Of a stretch of DNA of 64,000 nt, positions 1 through 10,487 are shown piece after piece. The first letter of the stretch is position 1. Each line of letters starts with the position of its first letter. The notes beneath the pieces were generated by a model that saw only the letters and a list, made by a program, of their open reading frames with translations, searched no databases and was not told the origin of the DNA. Made by a program: the position numbers and the translations under genes. Origin of the DNA: Rostrohypoxylon terebratum (lineage: Eukaryota; Ascomycota; Sordariomycetes; Xylariales; Hypoxylaceae); NCBI GenBank assembly GCA_022497145.1, contig MU385855.1, positions 1,240,001 through 1,304,000 on the forward strand. Reading direction: 5' to 3'.

Positions 1-453
1 ATCCGAGTTTGCCCGAGCACGACTGGGATAATAGGGGTGGGCGGGCGACGCTGGTTGGTGACGCAGCACACCCGATGACGTATCGTGAGTTGCGCTTCGT
101 GATTTCCTCGCTGTTTTTCGGATTACTAACTAGAGTGCGTTTTAGACCGCGGGCAAGGACTAAACCAATCCCTCGGGGACGCGCATGCGCTAGTCGCATT
201 GCTGACGAAGCCGGAAGGCCGATCTCAGGGCGAGCTAATTGACGCATTCGAGGCTGAGATGCGGCCGCGAACCGGGGAAGAAGTCCGGCAGAGCGAGAAG
301 AACACGCTGATGCTGCATAATTGGGAGGTGGTGTCGAAGAGCCCTCTCCTGCAGAGAGGAGTCGCTTACGGGAGTGAGGGTAAAAGCACGACGCAGCCAA
401 ATACCTCGCGAAGTAATCCGGAGACGAACGACGGTATCCAGGAGGAGATCTGA
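1..453 (+). CDS. FAD-dependent monooxygenase, 3' part (truncated by window edge)
   Basis: Exons 1..84 and 146..453; codons start at base 3. The visible part is about 129 residues. It contains GRATLVGDAAHPMTY, which after splicing continues HRGQGLNQSLGDAHAL. This is the second FAD-contacting GD motif of PHBH/salicylate-hydroxylase-type flavin monooxygenases. The 61-nt intron (85..145) has a GTGAGT donor, a CTAAC branch site and TAG acceptor, and splits a His codon. The C-terminal half is hydrophilic and ends at TGA 451-453. The family hydroxylates aromatic or polyketide substrates using NAD(P)H and O2. The substrate cannot be told because the Rossmann N-terminus lies upstream of the window. 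Confidence 0.85.
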
Positions 454-905
454 CACGAGATTTGTACAACCATCCACATCTAGCTAGGAATAAGCCACTC
501 ACGTCAATATATTTATAGACCGCTCTGTCATCACCAGGTAGCCAATCAACGTCCCCCTAATCCGAACTGACTCAGCCTTCGAGACGCTCGCTAAGAAGCT
601 ATGGTTCTCGGACACACCTAGGTTCTTAGATGAGTATACTGACTGTAATAAGACGGCAATGCTAGTGACGAAAAAGCTAATGTATTGAACACGAAAAAAC
701 TGGCGATTGAGTATGTAGAGAACACTAGAGTAGGCAATTCACCTAGAAAAGGGGGTATCAAAATCCGATTTCCTAACCCCGTAAACGCCACATGCACGCC
801 TTTTCGCCGAACCGTCTAGTCCAACTTGAACCGCACCCTCTTCACCACATTCCTCTTACTTTTGCCCATTTCCTTTAAGATCCCCCTCACCTCACCTCCA
901 ATACC
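454..905. other. Intergenic, convergent gene ends
   Basis: Space between the 3' end of the monooxygenase and the 3' end of MED6. I see no ORF with family features and no RNA gene; probably the two 3' untranslated regions. Confidence 0.6.
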
Positions 906-1901
906 CTACGCTGAAGTTGGAGTTGCGCCAGCCTTGCTCTTCTTTCGCTTGATCTTAGACATGCCCGTCGGCGTTTTGGGTGTCTTCTCCCCTGTCTTTG
1001 TGTCCTTCTTGTCTGGCTGGGAAAGCGACGAGCTCACCATCGTGGTGTTGAGACTTGGCAGGCCTAGCGTCGGCAGTTTTTCTTTGCGACCGGTCGAGCT
1101 GAGATGGAACTCGCCCGGCTTGCCGGTAATGGGGTTCTCGTCCATGTATTCGCCGCCATACTGCATGTGGATCATGAAGGAATGCTCTGCTAGGCGAGAA
1201 TCCACAGCCGACTGGGTAGGCTTTTTGGTCTCTGAAGTAGTCTTGGTGCTGCTCTCTTGCGTATCAGGCATTGGCGTGGTGCCCTTCGACTCTAGCGCCC
1301 GCGTTTTGGTATTCGCTGTGTTTGGTGCGGTGAAGTATCCATGCCCGGTAGATGGGGACCAGGTTCGTACTCTGTCTGCGGCTGCGAAACACTTGCTTAG
1401 ATTCTCGGTCAGCGTGACCTACGTAATCAAGTCAGCCTTGAAAAAATTGGTGGGAAGGACGGGAGTAATGACCAATCTAAAGTTGAGAACATCGACGAAT
1501 GTAGGCGCCATGTAGACGTGATCCCCAACAACGTAGTATGCGGCGTGTACAATGATGTCGTCGGTAGGTTCGCGCTTGCGACGAGTCTGCTTGTGAATGA
1601 CCCAGACACCAGTTCCCATTCCGGGTCCGGTCTCAGCGGGTTCTTGAGCAACAACAAACTCCAACCCTGTCATTTCTCTCAATTGACCTTCGAAGGCTTC
1701 GCGGGTTTGGATAAGGTGGCCCATGGTCGGATTGAATAGTGCCTGGTTAAAGACTATCGCATTATTCGATGTGCCATCGAAAAATGGGGATTTGGCGAAG
1801 TAAAAGAGCACCGAATTCGAATGAACTCCTCCGATCCTCTGTAGCTCTATCGGGTCATGCCATTGTATCTCATCGAGCGGGATTTCTCTAGTTTCCGCCA
1901 T
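906..1901 (-). CDS. MED6: Mediator complex subunit 6
   Basis: Exons 1901..1473 and 1418..906; 54-nt intron 1472..1419, phase 0; 313 aa. The N-terminal half has the MED6 signature: a W-H-D-P start, then GGVHSNSVLFYFAKSPFFD with TSNN after it, matching the conserved 'YF..SPFFD..SNN' of the family. VYMAPTFVDVL is followed across the splice by VTLTENL and SPSTGHGYF, as expected for the end of the MED6 core. The last 120 residues are a low-complexity Ser/Thr/Lys-rich tail ending in a basic KIKRKKSK patch. The product is a head-module subunit of Mediator that links activators to RNA polymerase II in the nucleus. It is divergent from the MMtag gene with about 460 bp between start codons. Confidence 0.93.
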
Positions 1902-2365
1902 GTTCGCGTGTTGTCTTGAATGGGATGCGGAAGTGGGAAGTGGAAGCTTTGAGAATGAGAATTAGCAGAGTAGGAACAGAAGCGCAGATCCATAAGATAA
2001 ATAGACCGAATGGTGGGGCTATGGGGAAGCTTCTTATCGATAGTGAGCACTATCCGCAGTGGGGCTCTACCTAATACCTAGTACGTAGCTGTACTTCGTA
2101 CTAGGTCCTAGTGCTACCTATTAATTTAGGGACGTGCGTGTGCTTATTACCTAACCTAGCAAGGTCTTGTACATTAACATCTAGAAGTTTAACCTTTCGC
2201 ACCCAACATTCAATTCATCAATTAATCCTTTGAACTTCCATCAAGCTAAATTTATCATCGAGATTTGCGCAGCACTATGGCGAAATAATAAGTATTACGC
2301 AAGAAAGAAATAAGACTACATTTTATACGGCATTATATCTGGTTTCATCAACTTCACCAATCGCG
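1902..2365. promoter_or_regulatory. Shared divergent promoter region (MED6 / MMtag gene)
   Basis: 464-bp gap between two divergent start codons, so both promoters must lie here. The middle (about 2070-2160) carries several copies of the CTAGGTA/ACCTAG words found throughout the window's gene-free DNA. No clear TATA box or known factor site is asserted. Confidence 0.5.
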
Positions 2366-3052
2366 ATGGATCTCGTCTCGAGCATTCGCAAGACGGGCTC
2401 ACGCGGTGGCGTCAATTTCAACTGGGAGGATGTCGCCAATTCAAATCACCGAGAGAACTATCTCGGCCACAGTTTGAAAGCTCCAGTCGGTCGTTGGGCA
2501 AAGGGCAAGGATCTCACGTGGTACGCGAAGGCCGACGCACCTGAATCGTCTGGTACGGAAACCGAGCAGGATAAGGCAGAAAGAGAGCGAAAGGAAGAGC
2601 TGAAACGAATCAAAGAGGCGGAAGAAGAAGCGCTGGCTCGTGCGCTAGGACTGCCTGTTGCTCCCCGAAAAGCCACGGGCGCGAATGCTGTTGGTGTAGA
2701 CCCAGGACGTGGCGCAAAGGACAGTAATGGTTCTAAGCCCGCTGCTAAGGATGGGGAGGGGTCAATCGAAAGCGGCAGAAAGGCATCGAAGCGGCTTGAT
2801 GACTCCGAGAGACGCCATAGGAGACGCCATAGGAGCAGGAGCCATAGCAGAGACAGGCGCCATGATAGGTCACCAAGGAGGGGAGACGGTTATCATTCCA
2901 AACATAGATCAAGAGATGGTAGGGATCATAGGGATGATAGACAAAGTCGTCGAGAGGGGAGGGATTATGGCCCGGAGCGTGACGAGCACAGACATAGGAG
3001 AAGCTATCGGAGAGAACGATCGCGACGAAGTCACCCCCCTGAGCCTCACTAG
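2366..3052 (+). CDS. MMtag-domain protein (human MMTAG2/C1orf35-like), RS-rich tail
   Basis: Single exon, 228 aa. Residues about 12-55 form the MMtag (kinase phosphorylation protein) domain: GSRGGVNFNWEDV, HRENYLGHS, APVGRWAKGKDLTWYAK. A charged coiled-coil-like stretch (EERKEELKRIKEAEEEAL) follows, then from about residue 140 a long Arg/Ser/His/Asp-rich tail with RRHRR and SRSHSRDRR repeats, like splicing-associated RS proteins. The family is conserved in fungi and animals but poorly characterised. The RS tail suggests nuclear or RNA-related work; that is inference. The ATG at 2366 begins directly at the conserved domain, so the start is secure. Confidence 0.88.
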   Translation: MDLVSSIRKTGSRGGVNFNWEDVANSNHRENYLGHSLKAPVGRWAKGKDLTWYAKADAPESSGTETEQDKAERERKEELKRIKEAEEEALARALGLPVAPRKATGANAVGVDPGRGAKDSNGSKPAAKDGEGSIESGRKASKRLDDSERRHRRRHRSRSHSRDRRHDRSPRRGDGYHSKHRSRDGRDHRDDRQSRREGRDYGPERDEHRHRRSYRRERSRRSHPPEPH

Positions 3053-4237
3053 AGACGAAGGTCTGCAGATGACCGTCGTTGATGTATTATGATTGTTGAA
3101 TTATTTGATTTGGACCACGAAAGACGACTCGCAGTCTAGGAAATGCTGTGCAACATGGACTGGGGCGTGATCAAGCATATGGACGAATTTGATAGGTTGA
3201 GTAACATCGAGACGTTTCTTCCGAGGTATCGGAGAACGAAGAATGGATGATAAATAGGTACTACTTGAAGTCTTAGATATTTACACAGAGCTTTTATAAC
3301 CATTACATAAAAATGTAATTATATATAGGGCATCATCTTTATAGCTAAATTACCCCAGGCAGTGGTGGTACGCGGATGCGCCTATCTAGATTCTAAGTAA
3401 TCCTACCTTAAGGCTTAGGTACCTACATCCAGCTACCTAGGTACTCAGTCGCGTAGGGCTGACTAAATAGGTCCTGAACCTTAAGCATGTGCCTGTCCTA
3501 CGATAAGATGCGGAGTTAGTGGAGTTTAGGGGGGAAGATTAGTTGCAATGTGCCATGGATGATACGTACCGTTGTACCTTATAATTTTGACCCGTTAGTC
3601 CCTGACATCCCTGAAATCTGGGGCGAGACATGCATCATCATAAGCAGGAGCTAAGACCAATCAAGATCGGCACCTCATGTTTTCAACTGTACTACTTGGT
3701 ACCAATGGTACCCACCCTAAGTATACCTAGTAGCTACGTCGTAATATTCCGTACAAAAACATAATTCTGTAAATCATAAATCCTAGGTGTTGCCTTTGTC
3801 CCTAAACCTCGTGCGCGTACATTATTATTATTTTTTCCCTCTTCTCTCTCATTTTTCTTTCGCGAAACGAGGGTCATCCACCTTTTCCCTTTAATGCGTG
3901 TGCACAGTGTTTTGGTTTCGAGAAATACCTCGTACCTTGGCCTACCAGGCGGCATTACCAGGCAGCATTAGGGCGAGCTGACGCACTGTTCTGGTCCATG
4001 CAGCGGCCTCAGCGGTCTCAGCGGTCTCAGCAATTGCCTTACTAGGATTGGATGACTTTTCAACATTCAACAGAATACTCGACGGCCTTCTTGTTTGCCT
4101 ATGCCTATGGTCCTAACTTTCCTAACTTAGGTCTTTCCTCGACTTTAATAAATACCTTTCCCATTGAGAGATTATTACTTTCTTTCTTCATTTAACCACA
4201 ATGCCATAGAGAAAATTATACTTGACCAAGTGTAAGA
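3053..4237. other. Intergenic with TAGGTA words
   Basis: No coding potential I can support. Contains clusters of CCTAGGTA/GGTACC words (about 3395-3480 and 3695-3740), an AT-rich block near 3280-3340 and a 9-bp tandem repeat at 4001-4030. The last 200 bp is probably the promoter of the sacsin-like gene. Confidence 0.6.
4001..4030 (+). repeat. 9-bp tandem repeat (about 3.3 copies)
   Basis: Unit CAGCGGTCT, with a first copy CAGCGGCCT, lying about 210 bp upstream of the sacsin-like start codon. Read directly from the sequence; no function is claimed. Confidence 0.7.
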
Positions 4238-7200
4238 ATGGATTACGGAAGACTGCGGGCCGCCGCTTTGCGGGACGGAGAGGATGAAGAAGCGGTAACT
4301 GTCGACACTCGAGCTCTGATCGACAAAGTCTTAGCCAGATACTCGGGCGAATGGACTACCTTGCGAGAACTTATACAGAACGCCGCCGATGCCCAAGCTA
4401 CCACCGTCAAGATAAAATGGGAGACCCTACCTTCGACTCAGATACCCTTACCAACCACGACAGATCGATCCGAGATCCTGAAACACATAATTACAAACCA
4501 TACCCTCCGCCGACTCATCGTACAGAACAATGGCCAGCCATTCACCAAGACAGACTGGGGTAGGCTGAAGAGGATAGCAGAGGGTAACCCCGACGAGACC
4601 AAGATTGGCGCTTTCGGTGTAGGATTCTACAGCGTTTTCGCCGACTGCGAAGAGCCCTTCATCAGCTCAGGCCAGGAGGCTATGGCCTTTTACTGGAAGG
4701 GGAACGCGCTCTTCACGAGAAAACTACAACTCCCAGAGGACCAACGTAGCTCAGATACCGCCTTCGTCCTAGATTACCGAAATACCACTACCACTTTACC
4801 GAACTTGTTGTCCGTTAGCCAATTCCTAGCGACCAGTTTGACATTTGTGGCACTCCAGAATATCGAGTTCTGGATAGATGACTATAAGATTCTCCATCTG
4901 CAAAAGAAGACCAGCCCTAGTGCTGAAGTTACTATATCTAGAGATGTCGAGACAACTACCAAGGAGCGTCTTATGAAGGTTCAGACAGTCGAACGCGCAA
5001 GCGCACAGATTGATGCGTCCTTTATGAGCGCTATTGGTTGGAAACCCGAAGCAGCAGCGACGGCAAAAAGTGAGGCCTATGGGTTTGCCGCCGCAGAGAT
5101 ACCCTCCCTACGAAGTTTTTTTTCTAGGCTTACTGCGAACACATCTACTTCGAAGAATAACAAAGCTGCAAGGGAAGAGAAGGCGGCCCAAGAGACGATA
5201 TCAGAGGATATAACTATACTTTCATCGAGCAGCATATTTCTCCGAGTAACTACGGCCGCGATTAAAACGTCCGTTTCTGCTAATTTCTCGGCGGAATTAG
5301 AACGTGCCACCAAGAAACCTCCGCCTAAAGTGACCAAATTATCTATCTTGACATCCTCCTATGACGAGACGCAGGCTTCGGAGAGCTCTCCAAATGCTAA
5401 AGCTGTCTCTAAGGCTACTGATGTTTTTGCGTCCGTGCTCCCAAGCAAGAAAGGTGGACGAGTATTCATCGGATTCCCAACGACCCAAACCACCGGTGCA
5501 GGAATTCATATCTCGGCGCCATCTGTCATCCCTACCGTTGAACGGGAGGCTATTGATCTAAATGCGAGATGGGTCAGAACATGGAACATCGAAATGCTAC
5601 GAGCCGCTGGTATTATGGCCCGGCTTGCATTTAACAACGAAATGAATGAGTTGGAAACCAAGTTGCAAAGGGCTGGTGTTCTTGCGGGCACTGGTATAAC
5701 AGCGAAGGAAGTTGCCAAATACATGCCTGAGGCATTACACACTCTGAATGCCTTCAACTTTGGGGACTCTACTCCGAGCGCCTACGTCTCGCAAATAATC
5801 GAAGAAGCATTTTGGACTTCCTTCAAAATCCCGTACATTGAGGTTTATAGTAGTCGAGGAGTCCTTTCATCCGCCAAGGTTCGGATAGGCTCTCCAGAGC
5901 TTTCTAAGTTTGTCGACGGAATCCCGGTGGTTCCTCCTGAACTTGAAGCTATTCCCTTCATTCGGAAGCTGGCTGACTTCGATCTTCTATCTCCCATCAC
6001 CGTAGATGATGTTAGGCTAGAGCTATCTGGGAAGCCGCTCAATAAAGAGCAACTCATCAATTTCATTCAGTGGGCAGCGAAGAAGGCTCTTCAAGGGGAG
6101 CTTGACCCATCGAGCAAAGACGGACTTCTCGATGTTGCGGTAGGACTCGTCAACGAAGGAGCCGAGAATCAGGGTGGTATTATCGCTCTAGGAGGTATCC
6201 AGAATTATCTGAGTCCAAATAAGATCCCTTCTGGTTTACCTATTCCGCCGTCCACCATCCCTTACGAGTTCACCAAAAATTGCAACTCCAATGAACTGCA
6301 AGCACTAGGCTGGACGTCTCTGGATGTTGTCCCATGGGTCCGATTTCTCATCGAGACCAATTCGACGAGACCAGACAGCCAAAATATGACCAAGTCTCCC
6401 GAATTCTCGATCCGAATTCTGACCGTAGTCTCCAAGAGCTGGGACAATCTCAGTGGGGGCTCGAAAGCGATTGTTACCGCTCTGCTCCAGAGCAAGACCG
6501 TTATGCCGACAAAATTGGGCATGAGGAAACCGACGGAGTCATTCTTCCAGAACGTAAAACTTTTTGATGATCTTCCAACCATCGAAGGATGCTCATCACT
6601 GAAGGAAAAGTTTCTTGCCGCCATTGGGGTCAGGAAAACTGTGGACCTGGATACGATCTTCACGCGGTTGCTCAATCGTTCGACAGATGCTGAAGGTGCC
6701 GGACAAGCCAAATGGAGTCACGTTGAACTTATCAAATATTTAGCGTCCGTACGACAAGACATTCCGGCGGATGATCTAAAGAAGCTCAAGGAGTCGCGCA
6801 TATGTCCAGCGGAAGCAGGACAGCCCGGCCTGGAGGCGATCACACCAAGCAAGCAGCTGTACAAAGTGTCTGAACTCTATGAGCCAAAAGACCCCCTTCG
6901 GCCGCTCAATTTGAAAATCATACAATGGCCAGGTGGAAATTTACGGCCCGGAAGCCCCGAGGGAAAGTTTTTGACTGAACTCGGTTTGCGTGCTTACCCG
7001 TCTGTCGTCGAGCTCGTAAACATGATGGCCTCTTCGGATTCTGTATTGAGAAGTAAAGCCATGAATTACTTCATCTCTTACCACCACGGCAACAACTATG
7101 CTAGCATTGATGTCGGTTCAGCTCCTAAAGCTTTTCTTCCTTTACAGGGAAATCCTGAGCAGCTTGTAACTCCGTCACAATGTTATACAAATGAGACTGC

Positions 7201-9689
7201 TGCTATTTTAGGATTCAACATTCTCAAAAGAGATCTCCACCCACATGCTCCCGTAAGTTAAGATAAACTATCATCGACCATCATACCACTCATCAAACAT
7301 CCTCACTAATCGCTTCTTAGAAATTCGGCGTCCGTGCAGATCCGCCTATCGCCGAATGCGTTGAGCGTCTTCTCGCCAAACCCCCACAGAACCAACAGGA
7401 GGCCATTTCTCTATTTGGCTACTTCTCGACTCGCCTCAACGAGTTGAGCAATAACTCGATTACGAAACTTCGCGACGCCCCCATTGTACCGGTGGCTCGC
7501 GGAAATCGACTATCTACCTCTCAGACGCCGATGGCCACAGGGAGCAAAAGCAAGCAGGTTCTCTTGAGTCCTCGTAATTGCTACTTGGGTAGCTCGATAT
7601 TGTACGGAGAAATTTTTGACTTTGTGGACTTTGGCAGCTCTGCGAATGCATTTCTATCATCCTGTGGTTCGAAGACTGAACCGACAAAATTGGAAATCGC
7701 GCAGTTGGCAGCCAGTGAGCCAGCTAGGTTACTCAGTATTCTTCAAAGCTCGGAGAAATACTTGAACCTTCTAAAGACCCTTGCTGAGGATATTTCCACT
7801 CTTAAGAGAGATAAGGAGTTATGGAAGAAGATGAGGTCGTCTCCATTCTTGCTAGCTTTCAAGGAGATAAGCGCCCCTTCTAAGGACAAGACGTCGGAGA
7901 ACGACGAGGAAGAAACATCGATCAGGCAATATCAACTTGCTGCCCCAACTCAAATCATCATTATAGATGATTACATCAGCTACCGCACGTTCAAAGATCA
8001 CTTGGTGTGCGCGCCTGAGGAGGACCTTTTAGAAAACTTCTATATGGCCCTCGGTTCCCAAACTCTTTCAGCTATTGTCCGAGTGGACCTTAAAGTTGGC
8101 GCGCACAGCGAAAAGCAGGATCTTGCAGTTTGGCTTCGGAAACATGTTTTAGAGCGTTCGAAGCTTTTCATTCATGAATACGCCAGATACTCGCGGGACG
8201 CCATTAAACATGACGCAAAATGGCTTGAGAATAACTTGTCCGTAGAAGCTGTGCAAGCCATCTCCCTGCGGAGGTCTCTCCGCCAAAACCAGTCACACAC
8301 AGAGAAACGGTCAGCGGCAAGCCAAAAAGAGAAAAATGGCTGGGTTCTCTACGTCGCCGCCGAGTCGCGCCGTCCCGACATGTACCAAGTAGGGCATGCA
8401 GTTTGCCAGCTCATTCTAAACCGCCCAAGCCAGCAAGCTTATTTCTTTTTCGAGCCATTCCTTAAGCTTGATCTACTCGACCTAAGAGCCCGTGGATACA
8501 ACGTTGACCGCATCCTCAGAGCAAAGGCAGCTCAAGCCAGGATCGCCGAGGAAGAGAGGCGTAAGGCCTTAGAAGCTGAGCAAGTCAAGATTAAGGAGCG
8601 AGAGGAAGAGTTCAAAAGACATCGACAGGCACAGGGTATAGAAAGGGATGTCCAAAACAAGACTCCGCCGCTGAAAGTGCCTGGTGCGTTTGACTCTCCT
8701 GACGAAGATGACAAAGCGCTAGCACCGCAGCCGTCTCAGAGCAGAAGATCTAAAGGGCTCTTCTCAAACCTCTCAAGAAGATTCGGCTTCGATACTTCAG
8801 ATGAAGCAGACGAAAGCATCAAGAAAATGATGGGCACAAACCAAGAGCCTATCAAATTGCCAACGGACGAGGGAAAATCTAGCAAGGAAAACGAGGGCAA
8901 GGTGACAAACCCCGCCATAGTTCAACAGAACCTCCTCAATGCCATCAAGTCAACTAGAGCACATGATTCATCTCAGCTTTTTTCTCCCCCATCTACCAGG
9001 GAGGTAAAGGAGCAAGCTACGTATTGTGATGATACTATAGGGAAAGATCTCATTTTCGTGGCAGACGCCTCGAACGGGATGCGTGTGTTCCTGTCCAACA
9101 ATAATCCAGATTTGAACGCCGCCACTTTCCTCTCCGCAAACTATGCGAATATCAACGCATTCGCATCGCTTCTCTTGACCGTAGGTTCCGTGTATGCGAT
9201 CAACAGATCCGCAATACATATTTTTTACGAGACAGGAGGCACTACAATCGCCTTCAATCGTGATGGAAGCATCTTCTGCAATCTACGATTCTATAACCAA
9301 CTCCACGGCAATCAGCCACCCTCAATAGACTCGAGAGCGTCGGCTGCAGTCTGGTGGTGGGTCGTATTAGCTCATGAGTTAGCTCATAATCTCGTTGGCC
9401 CGCACAATGCGGATCACAGCTATTACACGTAAGTACCACCATTAAATAACTAGTATGAAAGGTTCGTATGCTAATTATCTATAGCGAATCGTTCATTCAG
9501 CAGTACTTCCCGGCAATGATGAAGAAGATAACCGAAGTCATAGGGGTGACCTTGACACCTTCTGAGTCACGATCCGGTTCGTCTTCCATGCAAAGCAACG
9601 CTCTGCCACCACCGCAAAACCCGACCAACCCAAATCAGTCGGTATCCAACTCCCTACTACCGCCGCCGCCACCTCCTTATGAACGTTAG
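4238..9689 (+). CDS. Large sacsin-like GHKL/HSP90-type ATPase protein with C-terminal HExxH motif (DUF3684-type)
   Basis: Exons 4238..7252, 7321..9428, 9485..9689; introns 68 and 56 nt; 1775 aa. Residues about 30-60 carry the GHKL N-box (RYSGEWTTLRELIQNAADA) and about 125-140 the G box (GAFGVGFYSVFADCEEPF), so an HSP90/sacsin-like ATP-binding fold is likely. Residues about 1430-1480 are a charged coiled coil, followed by a disordered linker. Near residue 1688 is VVLAHELAHNLV, then HNADHSYYTESF: an HExxH with further His and Glu residues, as in zinc metallopeptidases. The protein ends in a polyproline segment before TAG 9687-9689. This resembles the fungal DUF3684 family, whose function is unknown; a chaperone-like role is inference. 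The same frame stays open after the TAG to 9863 (see findings). Confidence 0.85.
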
Positions 9690-9863
9690 AGACAGACTAT
9701 CCAGCAGGGCAGCGCAGCGGGTATCGGAGATCACTTGCCTTGCATGATTCCAAATTCAGGGCCAAACAATCGTCCGCAGAGAGGGCCGCCGGGCCTATGG
9801 AGTATGGGTCGGATTCGGCACGGCGACAATACTCAGCCCGCTTCTAAGCGAGCTCGCCGCTAG
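9690..9863 (+). other. In-frame downstream extension of the sacsin-like gene
   Basis: 57 sense codons follow the TAG in the same frame and end at TAG 9861-9863. The translation looks protein-like: it contains GPNNRPQRGPPGLWSMGRI and ends in a basic SKRARR, like a nuclear-localisation or disordered tail. It becomes coding by stop readthrough, or if 9642-9689 is a 48-nt phase-0 intron (GTATCC..TTAG) that removes the stop. Confidence 0.45.
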
Positions 9864-10487
9864 ACTTGGCCCACCTTCCTGTTACCTAGCAAATCTCAAC
9901 ATGCGTGTGTCATCGGGGAGGATCGGTCTACTTGCTTGTCTTTTTTTCTTGCTTTTTGTTTTTCGAGGAGTTACATAGGGTCTAGCATCGGGAAAGAACC
10001 ATACTTTGCATTGCACGGTTACAGTTGTCTTACGGGAAAGTGTGCATTTTGCTCCTGCCTTGTTTGTCTTGCTGTATAGTACGTCGGGATTGCTATAGAC
10101 CATTCCATGGATGACATACGTATAATAGAGATGTGCATTATGAACAAGAACATGAGAGATTATGTGATATGAGCTTGAGGTTCGGCATTTAGGTGATTTT
10201 TTTGTGATGCGATTTTGAAAACGTGGGCAAGTTATAGATAGGACTCTCGCTATGCTTTAGTTCATTAGGTGCGTCTTCCGGGCGCCACTTCTCTACGATA
10301 GAGTATTCCCGCAAATGTGTGGTCCAGAGCGTCTTCGAACATAACGAAAATGTTATAGTAAATTTATTATTATATCTTGCTCTATACCAATACGCCAATG
10401 CCAAAATTGGATGCCATCCGTAGATGCTTTTTCATACCCAAAAATTGATTCAATATCTAACGTCCCAAATAAGAACGACCGCGTTCT
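9864..10487. other. Intergenic, convergent gene ends
   Basis: Between the convergent sacsin-like and helicase genes. T-rich tracts (9945-9965, 10195-10215) suit 3' untranslated regions on both strands. No further gene seen. Confidence 0.6.
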
